From positions 1 to 33,473 of the forward strand of contig JAFUSA010000007.1 of NCBI GenBank assembly GCA_017480745.1: a stretch of DNA of 33,473 nucleotides, read 5' to 3'. Made by a program: the position numbers and the translations under genes. The DNA comes from Alphaproteobacteria bacterium. GTDB lineage: Bacteria > Pseudomonadota > Alphaproteobacteria > RF32 > CAG-239. Under the pieces are notes generated by a model, which saw nothing but the letters and a program-made list of their open reading frames with translations, was not told the DNA's origin and did no database searches. This document shows, in pieces, positions 26,263 to 33,468 of the stretch (the stretch's first letter is position 1; each line of letters starts with the position of its first letter).

Positions 26263-26955
26263 TCAATAAAAATAAAAACTTATTTCATTCGTTGTTTGAC
26301 CGCAAAATTCAATCGCTTTATCAACTTCAAGCGGTAAGGAATAGGTTGAACCACCGACACAAGCCATATATTGAGATCCTGATTTAAAACCGGAGCAACC
26401 TTTTCTGGAATTAGTTCCCATTGCGCCGGAAGAGCTTGGTGTGTAGTTTGTTGCAATGCCATATAAATTGGCGGTGTTTAGCCAATTTTGTGATAATAAA
26501 TCTATACAAGCTTCTTGTGGTATGTTTGAAAAAAATAAATAATAATTATTTGTTGCTATTATAGATTCAGGAACACCTTGATTATACCTTCCTGTATGAT
26601 TAAGTACAGTATTCATCCTAACCGTTCCACCAAAAGCATTGTTAATTTGCTTTATGTTTCCATCCTCATTAAGTTCCAACATTTCATCGGGCACAAGTTT
26701 AGCTTTTTGAATTAATTTTTTGCCGTCCGTTGAATCAGTTGTTAAACCTCTAAAATCTTTTTGCGGGGCAAAAAAAGTGCGAATATTTTGCGATATTTGC
26801 GATACTTGCTCAATGGTTTTGTTAATGCGATACTTTTGCATGGCTTTTGAATATCCGGCTATTCCGCCAACCGATAAAACGCCGATAATGGCTAAAACGC
26901 CCAACATTTCAATCATGCTTCTGCCGGACTCATTTTTAATTTCAAAATTTCTCAT
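26263..26955 (-). CDS. Type IV pilin-like protein 3 (GRSMIEMLG family)
   Basis: A 230-residue prepilin: leader ending in ESG, then RSMIEMLGVLAIIGVLSVGG with Glu +5 and Arg +1. Homology with pilins 1 and 2 extends to SQNIRTFFAPQKDFRGL. Shared later motifs are PQEACIDLLSQNWLN and SLPLEVDKAIEFCGQ, the probable disulfide pair. Two more cysteines (RKGCSGF and YMACVGG) are specific to this copy. The C-terminus ISFYFY matches the aromatic tail of the remnant at 8479. TAGGAG precedes the ATG. It lies directly upstream of, and on the same strand as, the type IVb pilus operon but has its own promoter, structured leader and terminator. Confidence 0.86.
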   Translation of the reverse strand: MRNFEIKNESGRSMIEMLGVLAIIGVLSVGGIAGYSKAMQKYRINKTIEQVSQISQNIRTFFAPQKDFRGLTTDSTDGKKLIQKAKLVPDEMLELNEDGNIKQINNAFGGTVRMNTVLNHTGRYNQGVPESIIATNNYYLFFSNIPQEACIDLLSQNWLNTANLYGIATNYTPSSSGAMGTNSRKGCSGFKSGSQYMACVGGSTYSLPLEVDKAIEFCGQTTNEISFYFY

Positions 26956-26987
26956 AATTCATCTCCTAAAATTAAATGTTTAATACT

Positions 26988-27007
26988 AAAAAACCGCCAA
27001 ACGGCGG
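26988..27007 (-). terminator. Intrinsic terminator between leader RNA copy 2 and pilin gene 3
   Basis: CCGCC-GTTT-GGCGG followed by six T on the minus strand, ending 32 bases before the pilin ATG. Sequence and position are the same as at 5729-5748. Confidence 0.88.
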
Positions 27008-27184
27008 CAGGGGAGTAAGAAAATCATACATCTATAAATGATCCTCGCAACCTTTAAGCATACGCCCTGAACATCCACTGCGAGCTCCCCGACCAAATCG
27101 GAGACATTTATCATATTGACTAACGATGTTATATATAACACCGATAGATGTAAGAGCTTTCTTAGGGCCCCGAACCGAAGTTCT
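26988..27184 (-). ncRNA. Structured leader RNA, copy 2 (homologue of 5553-5748)
   Basis: All helices of copy 1 are present: UUCG-capped GAAC/GTTC hairpin (27172-27183), GGGC/GCTC, CGGTGTT/AACATCG (a seventh pair is gained), CTCC/GGAG, and CTCGCAG/TTGCGAG. In the transcript the long-range helix TACATCTAT/ATAGATGTA (27144-27152 with 27027-27035) occupies exactly the place of CACTTTATG/CATAAAGTG in copy 1. Loops and linkers such as AAGAAAGCTCT, TGGATGTTCAG and TGATTTTCTTACTCCCCTG are almost unchanged. The alternative GGGGAG/CTCCCC pairing is also conserved. The 5' end is estimated from the promoter. Confidence 0.8.
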
Positions 27185-27190
27185 GCTCAC

Positions 27191-27218
27191 ATACTACCAT
27201 AAAAAATGCAAAAGTCAA
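27191..27218 (-). promoter_or_regulatory. Sigma70-like promoter of pilin leader copy 2
   Basis: On the minus strand: TTGACT (27213-27218), 16-base spacer, TAGTAT (27191-27196). Homologous to the promoter at 5519-5546. Similarity between the two loci begins at this -35 element. Confidence 0.72.
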
Positions 27219-27258
27219 ACAATTTTTTGTTTTGCATACACAAAACAGAAAATTTGTC

Positions 27259-27287
27259 TTGCAGCAAAATAAAAAAGGTTGTATTCC
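27259..27287 (+). promoter_or_regulatory. Probable promoter of the sugar kinase gene
   Basis: TTGCAG (27259-27264), 17-base spacer, TATTCC (27282-27287), about 38 bases before the ATG at 27326. Consensus only. Confidence 0.4.
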
Positions 27288-27325
27288 TTTGCCATAAATC
27301 ATAGATTATTTCAGGAGAAAAGATA

Positions 27326-28342
27326 ATGGTTGAAACTGTTTATGATGTTGTAAGTGTTGGCAATGCCATTGTAGATGTGTTGTCAAAGGTTGGTGATGCG
27401 TTTTTGAAGGAACGTGATTTACCCAAAGGAATGATGACCTTGGTTAATGCGCCGGAAGCCGGTAAAATATATGCCGATATTATCGCCGAACGCGAAGTTT
27501 CCGGAGGATCTGCCGCAAATACGGTAGCCGGTTTGGCTTCTCTTGGTGCCGATTGTGCTTTTATCGGAAAAGTGCATGATGATGAATTGGGCCAACTTTT
27601 TCAGCGCGATATAGGCGCGGCCGGAATAGACTTTTTTACTCCGCCGCTATTGGCCGGAGAAGCAACCGGACGTAGCGTTGTTTTGGTAACACCTGATGCC
27701 CAACGCTCAATGTTCACTTATTTGGGCGCCGCTCGTCGTTTGTCGGTTGAAGATATTGATGAGAAAATTATAAGCGAGGCGCGCATAACTTTTATAGAGG
27801 GTTATTTATTGGACGAAGAAAATGCTCACTCTGCTGTTTTGAAAGCTTGTGAACTGGCGCATAAATACGGACGCGAAGTGGCTTTTTCAGTTTCAGCTGT
27901 TTCCTGTATAGAAAAAAACAGAGAGTTGATGCTTGATATTATTAAAAATCAGGTAAACATTCTTTTTGCTAATGAGGCAGAAATTAAAGCTCTGTTTGAT
28001 ACCGATGATTTTAATAAAGCTCTTGATTTGATAAAACCGCTGGTAGATATTGCGGCAGTTACCCGCGATCGCCACGGTTCGGTTATTGTTCACGGGCGCG
28101 AAAAAATTTTTGTGGAAGCCGAACAAATTACCGATGTTGTTGATTCTACAGGTGCCGGTGATTTATATGCTTCCGGTTTTTTATATGGTTTGGTAACCGG
28201 TCGCAGTTTGGGAACTTGTGCGCTAATTGGTGGTATAACAGCGGCGGAAATTATATCTCACTACGGTGCAAGACCTGAGGTTTCTTTGCGCGGATTGGTT
28301 CGCAAAAAATTAATTGAATACGGTAAACGTCCGTCGTTATAA
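27326..28342 (+). CDS. PfkB-family kinase, adenosine kinase-like
   Basis: A cytoplasmic ribokinase-fold enzyme of 338 residues. The N-terminus reads VVSVGNAIVDVLSKV, with GGSAANTVAGLASLGADCAFIGKV as PfkB signature 1. Signature 2 is DSTGAGDLYASGFLYG, with the catalytic Asp and anion hole. The overall pattern, including the YGARPEVSL ending, fits adenosine-kinase-like members common in alphaproteobacteria. The substrate is probably adenosine or another nucleoside, but a sugar cannot be excluded. The ATG follows AGGAG. The 3' end overlaps the convergent unknown gene by six bases at a TTATAA palindrome that serves as stop region for both. Confidence 0.9.
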   Translation: MVETVYDVVSVGNAIVDVLSKVGDAFLKERDLPKGMMTLVNAPEAGKIYADIIAEREVSGGSAANTVAGLASLGADCAFIGKVHDDELGQLFQRDIGAAGIDFFTPPLLAGEATGRSVVLVTPDAQRSMFTYLGAARRLSVEDIDEKIISEARITFIEGYLLDEENAHSAVLKACELAHKYGREVAFSVSAVSCIEKNRELMLDIIKNQVNILFANEAEIKALFDTDDFNKALDLIKPLVDIAAVTRDRHGSVIVHGREKIFVEAEQITDVVDSTGAGDLYASGFLYGLVTGRSLGTCALIGGITAAEIISHYGARPEVSLRGLVRKKLIEYGKRPSL

Positions 28343-30343
28343 CTCTTTTCCTTTAATTTGGTTAAGGCCGCGGTATAAAAAGCTTACCGCGGTTTCTTTT
28401 GTGCGGTCCAAAAATTGTCGCATTGTTTGCATAAACTTATTTTCAGGCAAGTTCAAAGAAAAGCTTGATTTAACCATATCTCCGGCCGAAGCTTTATTGT
28501 ATTGTAATAATCCGCTTTTGAGGTTTGCCGGTAAACCGGCGGCTATTTTTTCTAACTTAGCGTGAGAAAATTCTGCACTCATTGCCAAATTATTGTTAAC
28601 CTTTTCTTTTTTGCCTTGCTTATTCTGTGCTGCTCTGTCCTGTTTTTCCACCAAAATAAACATATTATCTTTATCTTTGACAACCTCGATATTACCATCC
28701 GGTTCCATATTTTGATGCACTAATTTTCCTATGGGTAAGGTATGATTGGAAATATTATCCACCATGGTCAAGATATCTTGCTTTATTTGTTTTTGGGTGG
28801 CACAATCCATAGGAAAATATTTTTGGTAAAGCTCAATAATTTGGGCTTTGCTATCAATCAAATGTTGCGCTTGTTTTTGCCTATCGGCAGGTAATTTGTT
28901 TATTTCAGGATTTTTTCTGCTTTCTTCCGGAAATACACTCAGTGCAAAGCCGATAATAGCCAATTCTTGGGGTGTTTTGTCTTTTAATAAATTCTTATAT
29001 TTAGTTTCGCATTCGGTTTTGAATGCAGCCATTTTGTCGGCCGGATGCAATTCTGGATGCATATCGCAATAAACCGCTGTAATGGAAGCAACCGGAATTT
29101 TATGATGCACGGAGATGATTTGTTGCTCGGCAGTGTCATCTCTCATTTCTTGAAGCGAATTTGTATTGCTTTCATCTGCTAAATGCAAGTTTTCGGTGAT
29201 ATTGTTTAATCCTTTTTTCATGTCGGCGATATAGCGCATAACATTTGTTCCGACATAGCCGGCAAAATTAAAAGAATAATTTTTCTTTTTCTCTTCGGTT
29301 TCCAGCTTTTTTACTAAAACCGCGCCCAAAAACTTAAAATAAAGCTCACTGCCTTTTTGAGCAAAGGCTTCTTTGCGTTCTTTCTCGGAATGTATATTAC
29401 TATCGTTGGATCCGTTTACCCCCCCCCATAAGATTTTATCAATAACTTTATTTGCTTCGTCACCGTATTCTTTGTTGATTATTGCAACAAAATTATCATA
29501 ATTTTGATTAATCCCGATAGGAGAGCCTTTGGCAATATTGGCGCCGGTATCCATCAGCGCTCCCATAAGCTTCAAGAATGTTTGCTTTGATCCGTCCGGC
29601 TCACTGAAATCATCGCGAATACATAAGCGAACGCCGCGTAATTCCGGATAAGGTTTGTAGCGAATCTGTTTACTGTCATAAATAATGTTTTCAAAATCGG
29701 CGCGATATTCTTCAATTACCGGATGCGGTTGTCGCATATCTTCATAAGTTTGCCAATCACTTTTCATCTGTTCTTTGATTTTCTTTTCGGCTGATTTCAG
29801 TGCTGTTATAGTTAAGTTGACTTCCGATTGCTCTAATTCACCTTTAATTATACGCGCGGCCAAATCGTCAGCGTCTATTTTTTTGTTTTCTTTTTCCAAA
29901 ATAGCATAAAGAGTGCCTTGCAAACTTAAATTAACATTTTCTGTTGAAGCTTCGGAAAGTTTGTTTGTCCATCCGTTTTTACGCAAAGTCATTTCAACAA
30001 TGTGCCGCGAGGCAAACTGTTTCATAACTTCAATTTTACTCAGCGGTGTAAGAGAATCATCAATTTGCTCGGCTGCCAAATCCATAAGTTCAGGATATTT
30101 GTCAAATGATTGTTCTAAATTAAGACTATCTTCGGCTGGTAAGGTCCCTTCCATATAACTGTTGTATTGTGAGCCTATTTGAGTCCCAAGCGTTTGCAAA
30201 TCTTCATCGTTTTGTTTGCTGCCGTTTAAGATGCTTATGGCCTGAGTAATTTGATATATTTGACGAAATTGTAGCAGACGAGTCGCCAAATCCTTGGAAA
30301 TTCGTGCATTGCTTATCTCTTTATTATACGGGATATCCGCCAT
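28337..30343 (-). CDS. Large unknown protein with an in-frame nine-G tract
   Basis: I do not recognise this 668-residue protein. It is hydrophilic, mostly helical, Lys/Glu/Asn-rich, without signal peptide or membrane segment. It contains a VHHKIPVASITAVYCDMHPE stretch that resembles the start of HNH-type motifs but lacks a convincing remainder. The coding strand has nine consecutive G at 29419-29427 (about residues 305-309, ILWGGVNG), exceptional in such AT-rich DNA. A change of one base would frameshift the protein in its middle. It is transcribed divergently from the 870-codon gene, with its own TTGACA promoter. AAGG precedes the ATG. An effector or surface role would be guesswork. Confidence 0.7.
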   Translation of the reverse strand: MADIPYNKEISNARISKDLATRLLQFRQIYQITQAISILNGSKQNDEDLQTLGTQIGSQYNSYMEGTLPAEDSLNLEQSFDKYPELMDLAAEQIDDSLTPLSKIEVMKQFASRHIVEMTLRKNGWTNKLSEASTENVNLSLQGTLYAILEKENKKIDADDLAARIIKGELEQSEVNLTITALKSAEKKIKEQMKSDWQTYEDMRQPHPVIEEYRADFENIIYDSKQIRYKPYPELRGVRLCIRDDFSEPDGSKQTFLKLMGALMDTGANIAKGSPIGINQNYDNFVAIINKEYGDEANKVIDKILWGGVNGSNDSNIHSEKERKEAFAQKGSELYFKFLGAVLVKKLETEEKKKNYSFNFAGYVGTNVMRYIADMKKGLNNITENLHLADESNTNSLQEMRDDTAEQQIISVHHKIPVASITAVYCDMHPELHPADKMAAFKTECETKYKNLLKDKTPQELAIIGFALSVFPEESRKNPEINKLPADRQKQAQHLIDSKAQIIELYQKYFPMDCATQKQIKQDILTMVDNISNHTLPIGKLVHQNMEPDGNIEVVKDKDNMFILVEKQDRAAQNKQGKKEKVNNNLAMSAEFSHAKLEKIAAGLPANLKSGLLQYNKASAGDMVKSSFSLNLPENKFMQTMRQFLDRTKETAVSFLYRGLNQIKGKEL
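28368..28400 (+). terminator. Terminator of the sugar kinase gene, inside the convergent gene
   Basis: An 8-bp perfect stem CCGCGGTA (28368-28375) and TACCGCGG (28385-28392), then TTTCTTTT on the plus strand. It lies 26 bases past the kinase stop but within the last codons of the convergent 668-codon gene. Confidence 0.75.
29419..29427 (-). repeat. Nine-G homopolymer tract within a coding region
   Basis: Nine C on the plus strand, nine G on the coding strand, reading TGG GGG GGG GTA in frame. It is the only homopolymeric G/C run of this length I see in the window. Confidence 0.9.
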
Positions 30344-30375
30344 ATTTAACTACCTTTCAGCCTGTTTATACCATA

Positions 30376-30404
30376 ATCGTAGCAGATAAAATATATTTTG
30401 TCAA
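30376..30404 (-). promoter_or_regulatory. Promoter of the 668-codon gene
   Basis: On the minus strand: TTGACA (30399-30404), 17-base spacer, TACGAT (30376-30381), about 33 bases before the ATG. The 30344-30663 gap otherwise holds very AT-rich sequence and the promoter of the divergent gene. Confidence 0.65.
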
Positions 30405-30593
30405 TATTTTTTTATAATATTTAAAAATAAGGAAGATAAGTATAATTTCAACATAATTTTATAACAAGCACAACCGTATATTGCTGAATATTTTATTAAT
30501 TTTGTTAATTTGTCAAAATACGGTGTAAGCGCGGTGTTTCCGCAAAAAATGTAAAAAAAATATAAAAAAATACAATTTTTGACAAAAAAACTC

Positions 30594-30622
30594 TTGCAAA
30601 AGATTAAAAAATGGTGTATAGT
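30594..30622 (+). promoter_or_regulatory. Promoter of the 870-codon gene
   Basis: TTGCAA (30594-30599), 17-base spacer, TATAGT (30617-30622). The ATG at 30664 follows TAGGAG. A TTGACA at 30579-30584 upstream has no -10 at suitable spacing. Confidence 0.6.
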
Positions 30623-30663
30623 CAGGTCAGAATCTAACAAAAATTCAATTTTAGGAGTTTACA

Positions 30664-33276
30664 ATGGCTGAAATCAAAGACATTACACAAGCAGAAAAAA
30701 TTCTGGAAGATAAAACAAACTTTGAGGATTTTGACGACGCTGTTAAATATTTGTTGGCAAATGACGCTAACAATCCTGCCGTAGATTTTGTTAATTATGT
30801 TGACGAAAATGATCGCGCCGAAGCAATTAAGCAGGAAAAATTGGAGCGTGTTAAAGCGTATTTCAAGGAAGTTGTTGACACAAACGACTTTGAATACGGC
30901 AAATACGAAGCCGCCGTGCAAGTATGGAAAGATGTTAAAAACGAAGAATTTACATTCGATGATTTGTTGAATAAGGACAAATTTTTGGATAAGGAAGAAG
31001 ATATCGTAACAAACTTGAAAGATATTGCCGATTTAAGCAGAGATACCGATGTTAGCGAGGAAATCCACAACGAAGTTGAGGGCTATAAAAATCAGGTTGA
31101 TATAGTTGATAATGAAGGTAAAGCCGTAAATACTGAGCGTTCCGAAAAATTATGGGCAAGCTTTTTGGCAACCTCATGGAATGCTGTTTCCACAGAACTT
31201 TCCGATGATAAAGGTTTCTTTAACAGCAGCAATAAAAAACGCTTGTTTATAGACCGTGTGAAAGACTATATGCACACAGAGTTGGGACGTATGGCTGGCT
31301 CATCTGCGGTTGATACAAATAAAAGCATAAGTGAAAACGAATATAATGTTCGGGCTGCCGAAGATGCGTTTGATAACGGACACAAGGTAACGGTTAACGA
31401 AGATGCTTTTGCCAATGCTGCCGTAAATGTTGAAATGAAAATGGAGCGCAAGAAAGAATCTTTCTTAAAGAGAGGTTTCAAAAAAGCAGCCGAGGTTATG
31501 AAAAAAATGAAGAAAGGGTTCAGCTCTTTCTTGGATAAATACATCGGAAAACCGATGGAAATTAAACGCGCTGTGGTTGAAAACTTTACCTTTAATAAAG
31601 GAAAAACCCTGACCAATGTTGGCGCTTCGGTAGCATTAATCGGCTTATCTACGGTTAGTATGCCGGTGGCTCTTGCCAGTGCTGCTGCTTATGCCGTTTA
31701 TCACTCTCAATCTTGGAGATGGGATTATGTAGCCAAACGTAATCGTATGGCGGCAGAGGCCAAAAAAGCCGGAGGGGATACTAAGGCTTGGAGCGGTAAA
31801 ACCGGTTTACGCAATGCCAAAAAGGCAATTATGGCAAATCCTAAAGAAAAAGCTAAATTGGCTCGCAAGAAAAAGATCAATTTGTTGGCCGGCTTGGGCG
31901 GAGCCGCTTTGGTGGCGGCCGCTACTCCGGTTATTTTGAGCGGTGGAGCAGTGGTTGCCGGAGTTACTTTGGCCGGCGCCGGTGCGGTTGCTGCTACAAA
32001 ATTTGGCGCAAGCTTGTTGCGAATTGCCGGTGTTAACGTAAATGCCGGTGCCGAAGTTGCAGAAGCACGCAAAGAATATAAAAAGACACGTTCCGCAGAG
32101 GATAAAAAAGCATATGATCGCTCCAAAGGTGCGTTGGCTATCAGTTTGCTGTTCTCTGGTGTGGCTGAAACATTGGCTGCTAACTCTTTGGCAGAACATG
32201 TTGCCTCTGCCGAAACCGTAAATACTTCCGATTTATCAAATGGTTTGGTAAATGCTAATGATAATGCTCATGACGTGGCTAATGCCGGTGAAAATGTGGC
32301 AAATAGTGGTGAAGCTCCATTGGCTAATGACAGCACAGAGCAAATTACCGGGGCTGATCAAAGCGCTGAAAACGGGGGAACCGAAAGCAATGTTGATGGT
32401 GGCAACGCGGCAGAAAGTACGGAAACTCCGGCCGTTGAAGTTCCGACGGAATATTCTCCGGATATGGGTATTTCTGAGAAACAGTGGAACGAAATGCACG
32501 ATAAATTTACCGGTATTTTTGAAGACAGAGCCGAACTGTTCGGTATGGAAAATAAAACTCCGGAAGAAACTTGGCAAAATATATATCAAAACATTGAAAA
32601 TGCCCGTGCTGCCGATGAAAATATGTTTGCTGGTTTAACTAACGAACAGGTTATGTATAAATATATGAAGTTGATTGAAAATACCGAACGCGTTCATGCC
32701 GGTCCGGAAGGATATTTGGTAACTCGTTTGGATGCCGATGGTCAACCGATGTATTGGGTAAATCAAGATGAAATGCGAGCAATGAACGATATTTTACTTT
32801 GCGGCAAAGAAGTTCAAATCTCGGCCGAAGCCTTAAATGAAAACTTGGCTCGTATTGATGATAACGGCAACTTACTCGGTGAGGGCGCAAATGTCGGCAA
32901 AACAAATAATGCGTTTGCAGGCTTTGGTCGCGGAGAGGGTTGTCCGGACGGAACTGATAATGTAAACGCATGGAAAAAAGGTTTAACCGAAACCGTTAGA
33001 CCTCGGGGTGATGGTCATGCAGATACAACAACTGTAACCGATGCTGCCAAAGCGGGTGATGGTAATGCTGATACAACAACTGTAACCGATGCTGCTAAAG
33101 CTGGAGATGGTCATGCTGACAGCACAACCGTAACTACCAAAGCCACTATTACCAGCACATCTTCCAACGAAGGTCGCTTGGATGCTACGGATCCGGAATC
33201 GCAGGATCATATGCGTCAGGGTGGTTCGGTTAATTTGGACAGAACTACTTATACCAGAGGTGGCGGTAGAGAATAA
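30664..33276 (+). CDS. Large unknown protein with Gly/Ala-rich hydrophobic segments and C-terminal Thr-rich repeats
   Basis: I do not recognise this 870-residue protein. The first 300 residues are acidic and helical, without a signal peptide, ending in a very basic stretch (KRGFKKAAEVMKKMKKGF). Three Gly/Ala-rich hydrophobic regions follow (about 314-345, 404-452 and 489-509), separated by basic loops, suggesting membrane insertion in the middle. Residues 510-600 are low complexity (Asn, Ala, Glu, Ser). A folded-looking acidic region follows (about 600-770), then 2.6 copies of a 16-residue repeat (DGHADTTTVTDAAKAG). It is strongly expressed in appearance: good promoter, good ribosome site and a strong terminator. 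The function is unknown; the neighbouring divergent 668-codon gene may be a partner. Confidence 0.75.
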   Translation: MAEIKDITQAEKILEDKTNFEDFDDAVKYLLANDANNPAVDFVNYVDENDRAEAIKQEKLERVKAYFKEVVDTNDFEYGKYEAAVQVWKDVKNEEFTFDDLLNKDKFLDKEEDIVTNLKDIADLSRDTDVSEEIHNEVEGYKNQVDIVDNEGKAVNTERSEKLWASFLATSWNAVSTELSDDKGFFNSSNKKRLFIDRVKDYMHTELGRMAGSSAVDTNKSISENEYNVRAAEDAFDNGHKVTVNEDAFANAAVNVEMKMERKKESFLKRGFKKAAEVMKKMKKGFSSFLDKYIGKPMEIKRAVVENFTFNKGKTLTNVGASVALIGLSTVSMPVALASAAAYAVYHSQSWRWDYVAKRNRMAAEAKKAGGDTKAWSGKTGLRNAKKAIMANPKEKAKLARKKKINLLAGLGGAALVAAATPVILSGGAVVAGVTLAGAGAVAATKFGASLLRIAGVNVNAGAEVAEARKEYKKTRSAEDKKAYDRSKGALAISLLFSGVAETLAANSLAEHVASAETVNTSDLSNGLVNANDNAHDVANAGENVANSGEAPLANDSTEQITGADQSAENGGTESNVDGGNAAESTETPAVEVPTEYSPDMGISEKQWNEMHDKFTGIFEDRAELFGMENKTPEETWQNIYQNIENARAADENMFAGLTNEQVMYKYMKLIENTERVHAGPEGYLVTRLDADGQPMYWVNQDEMRAMNDILLCGKEVQISAEALNENLARIDDNGNLLGEGANVGKTNNAFAGFGRGEGCPDGTDNVNAWKKGLTETVRPRGDGHADTTTVTDAAKAGDGNADTTTVTDAAKAGDGHADSTTVTTKATITSTSSNEGRLDATDPESQDHMRQGGSVNLDRTTYTRGGGRE
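33010..33147 (+). repeat. 48-bp tandem repeat, 2.6-2.9 copies, in frame
   Basis: Units at 33010-33057, 33058-33105 and a partial third at 33106-33147. They encode DGHADTTTVTDAAKAG, DGNADTTTVTDAAKAG and DGHADSTTVTTKAT. The first two differ at a few bases only, so copy number could vary between strains. Confidence 0.9.
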
Positions 33277-33306
33277 TTATTAAAAATTCATTGTAAACTC
33301 CTTTGA

Positions 33307-33337
33307 AGGGAACTTTCGTAAGAGGGTTCCCTTTTTT
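33307..33337 (+). terminator. Intrinsic terminator after the 870-codon gene
   Basis: AGGGAAC (33307-33313) pairs with GTTCCCT (33326-33332), followed by a T run. It begins 30 bases after the stop. Confidence 0.88.
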
Positions 33338-33347
33338 GTAAAAAGAA

Positions 33348-33370
33348 AACCCCCAGATAGTCTGGGGGTT
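33348..33370. terminator. Perfect 10-bp inverted repeat, probable terminator for the minus strand
   Basis: AACCCCCAGA-TAG-TCTGGGGGTT. Read on the minus strand it is followed by TTTTCTTTTT, a good intrinsic terminator for transcripts coming from the right. On the plus strand it has no T run. Confidence 0.75.
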
Positions 33371-33395
33371 CCGGAAAGCTTACAGCTTTACATCA

Positions 33396-33466
33396 TAAAA
33401 CCTCCTTTATATAAAGAGTTAGACAGTCTGACCACTGAGTAACAAAATAATATAAAGGAGGTTTTA
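33396..33466. promoter_or_regulatory. 17-bp perfect inverted repeat masking a ribosome binding site
   Basis: TAAAACCTCCTTTATAT (33396-33412) and ATATAAAGGAGGTTTTA (33450-33466) are exact complements around a 37-base loop. The right arm holds the AAGGAGG that would serve the ATG at 33469. The left arm holds its complement, so a transcript containing both would hide the site. Read the other way, the left arm gives an equivalent AAGGAGG before ATGATGTAA. A -35/-10-like pair (CTGACC, 17 bases, TATAAA) inside the loop would make transcripts lacking the masking arm. Confidence 0.6.
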
Positions 33467-33468
33467 AA

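Noticed and set aside
29060..29120. HHKIPV-type motif in the 668-codon protein as an HNH nuclease
   Set aside because: Only the first motif is suggestive. The downstream Asn and His of an HNH finger are not placed convincingly and there is no toxin-like context.
31725..32199. Long minus-strand open frames opposite the 870-codon gene
   Set aside because: They are antisense shadows caused by Ala/Gly-rich codons of the real gene, with no ribosome sites or recognisable protein features.
33010..33147. CRISPR-like array
   Set aside because: The repeats are direct, without spacers, and in frame with a long coding region.
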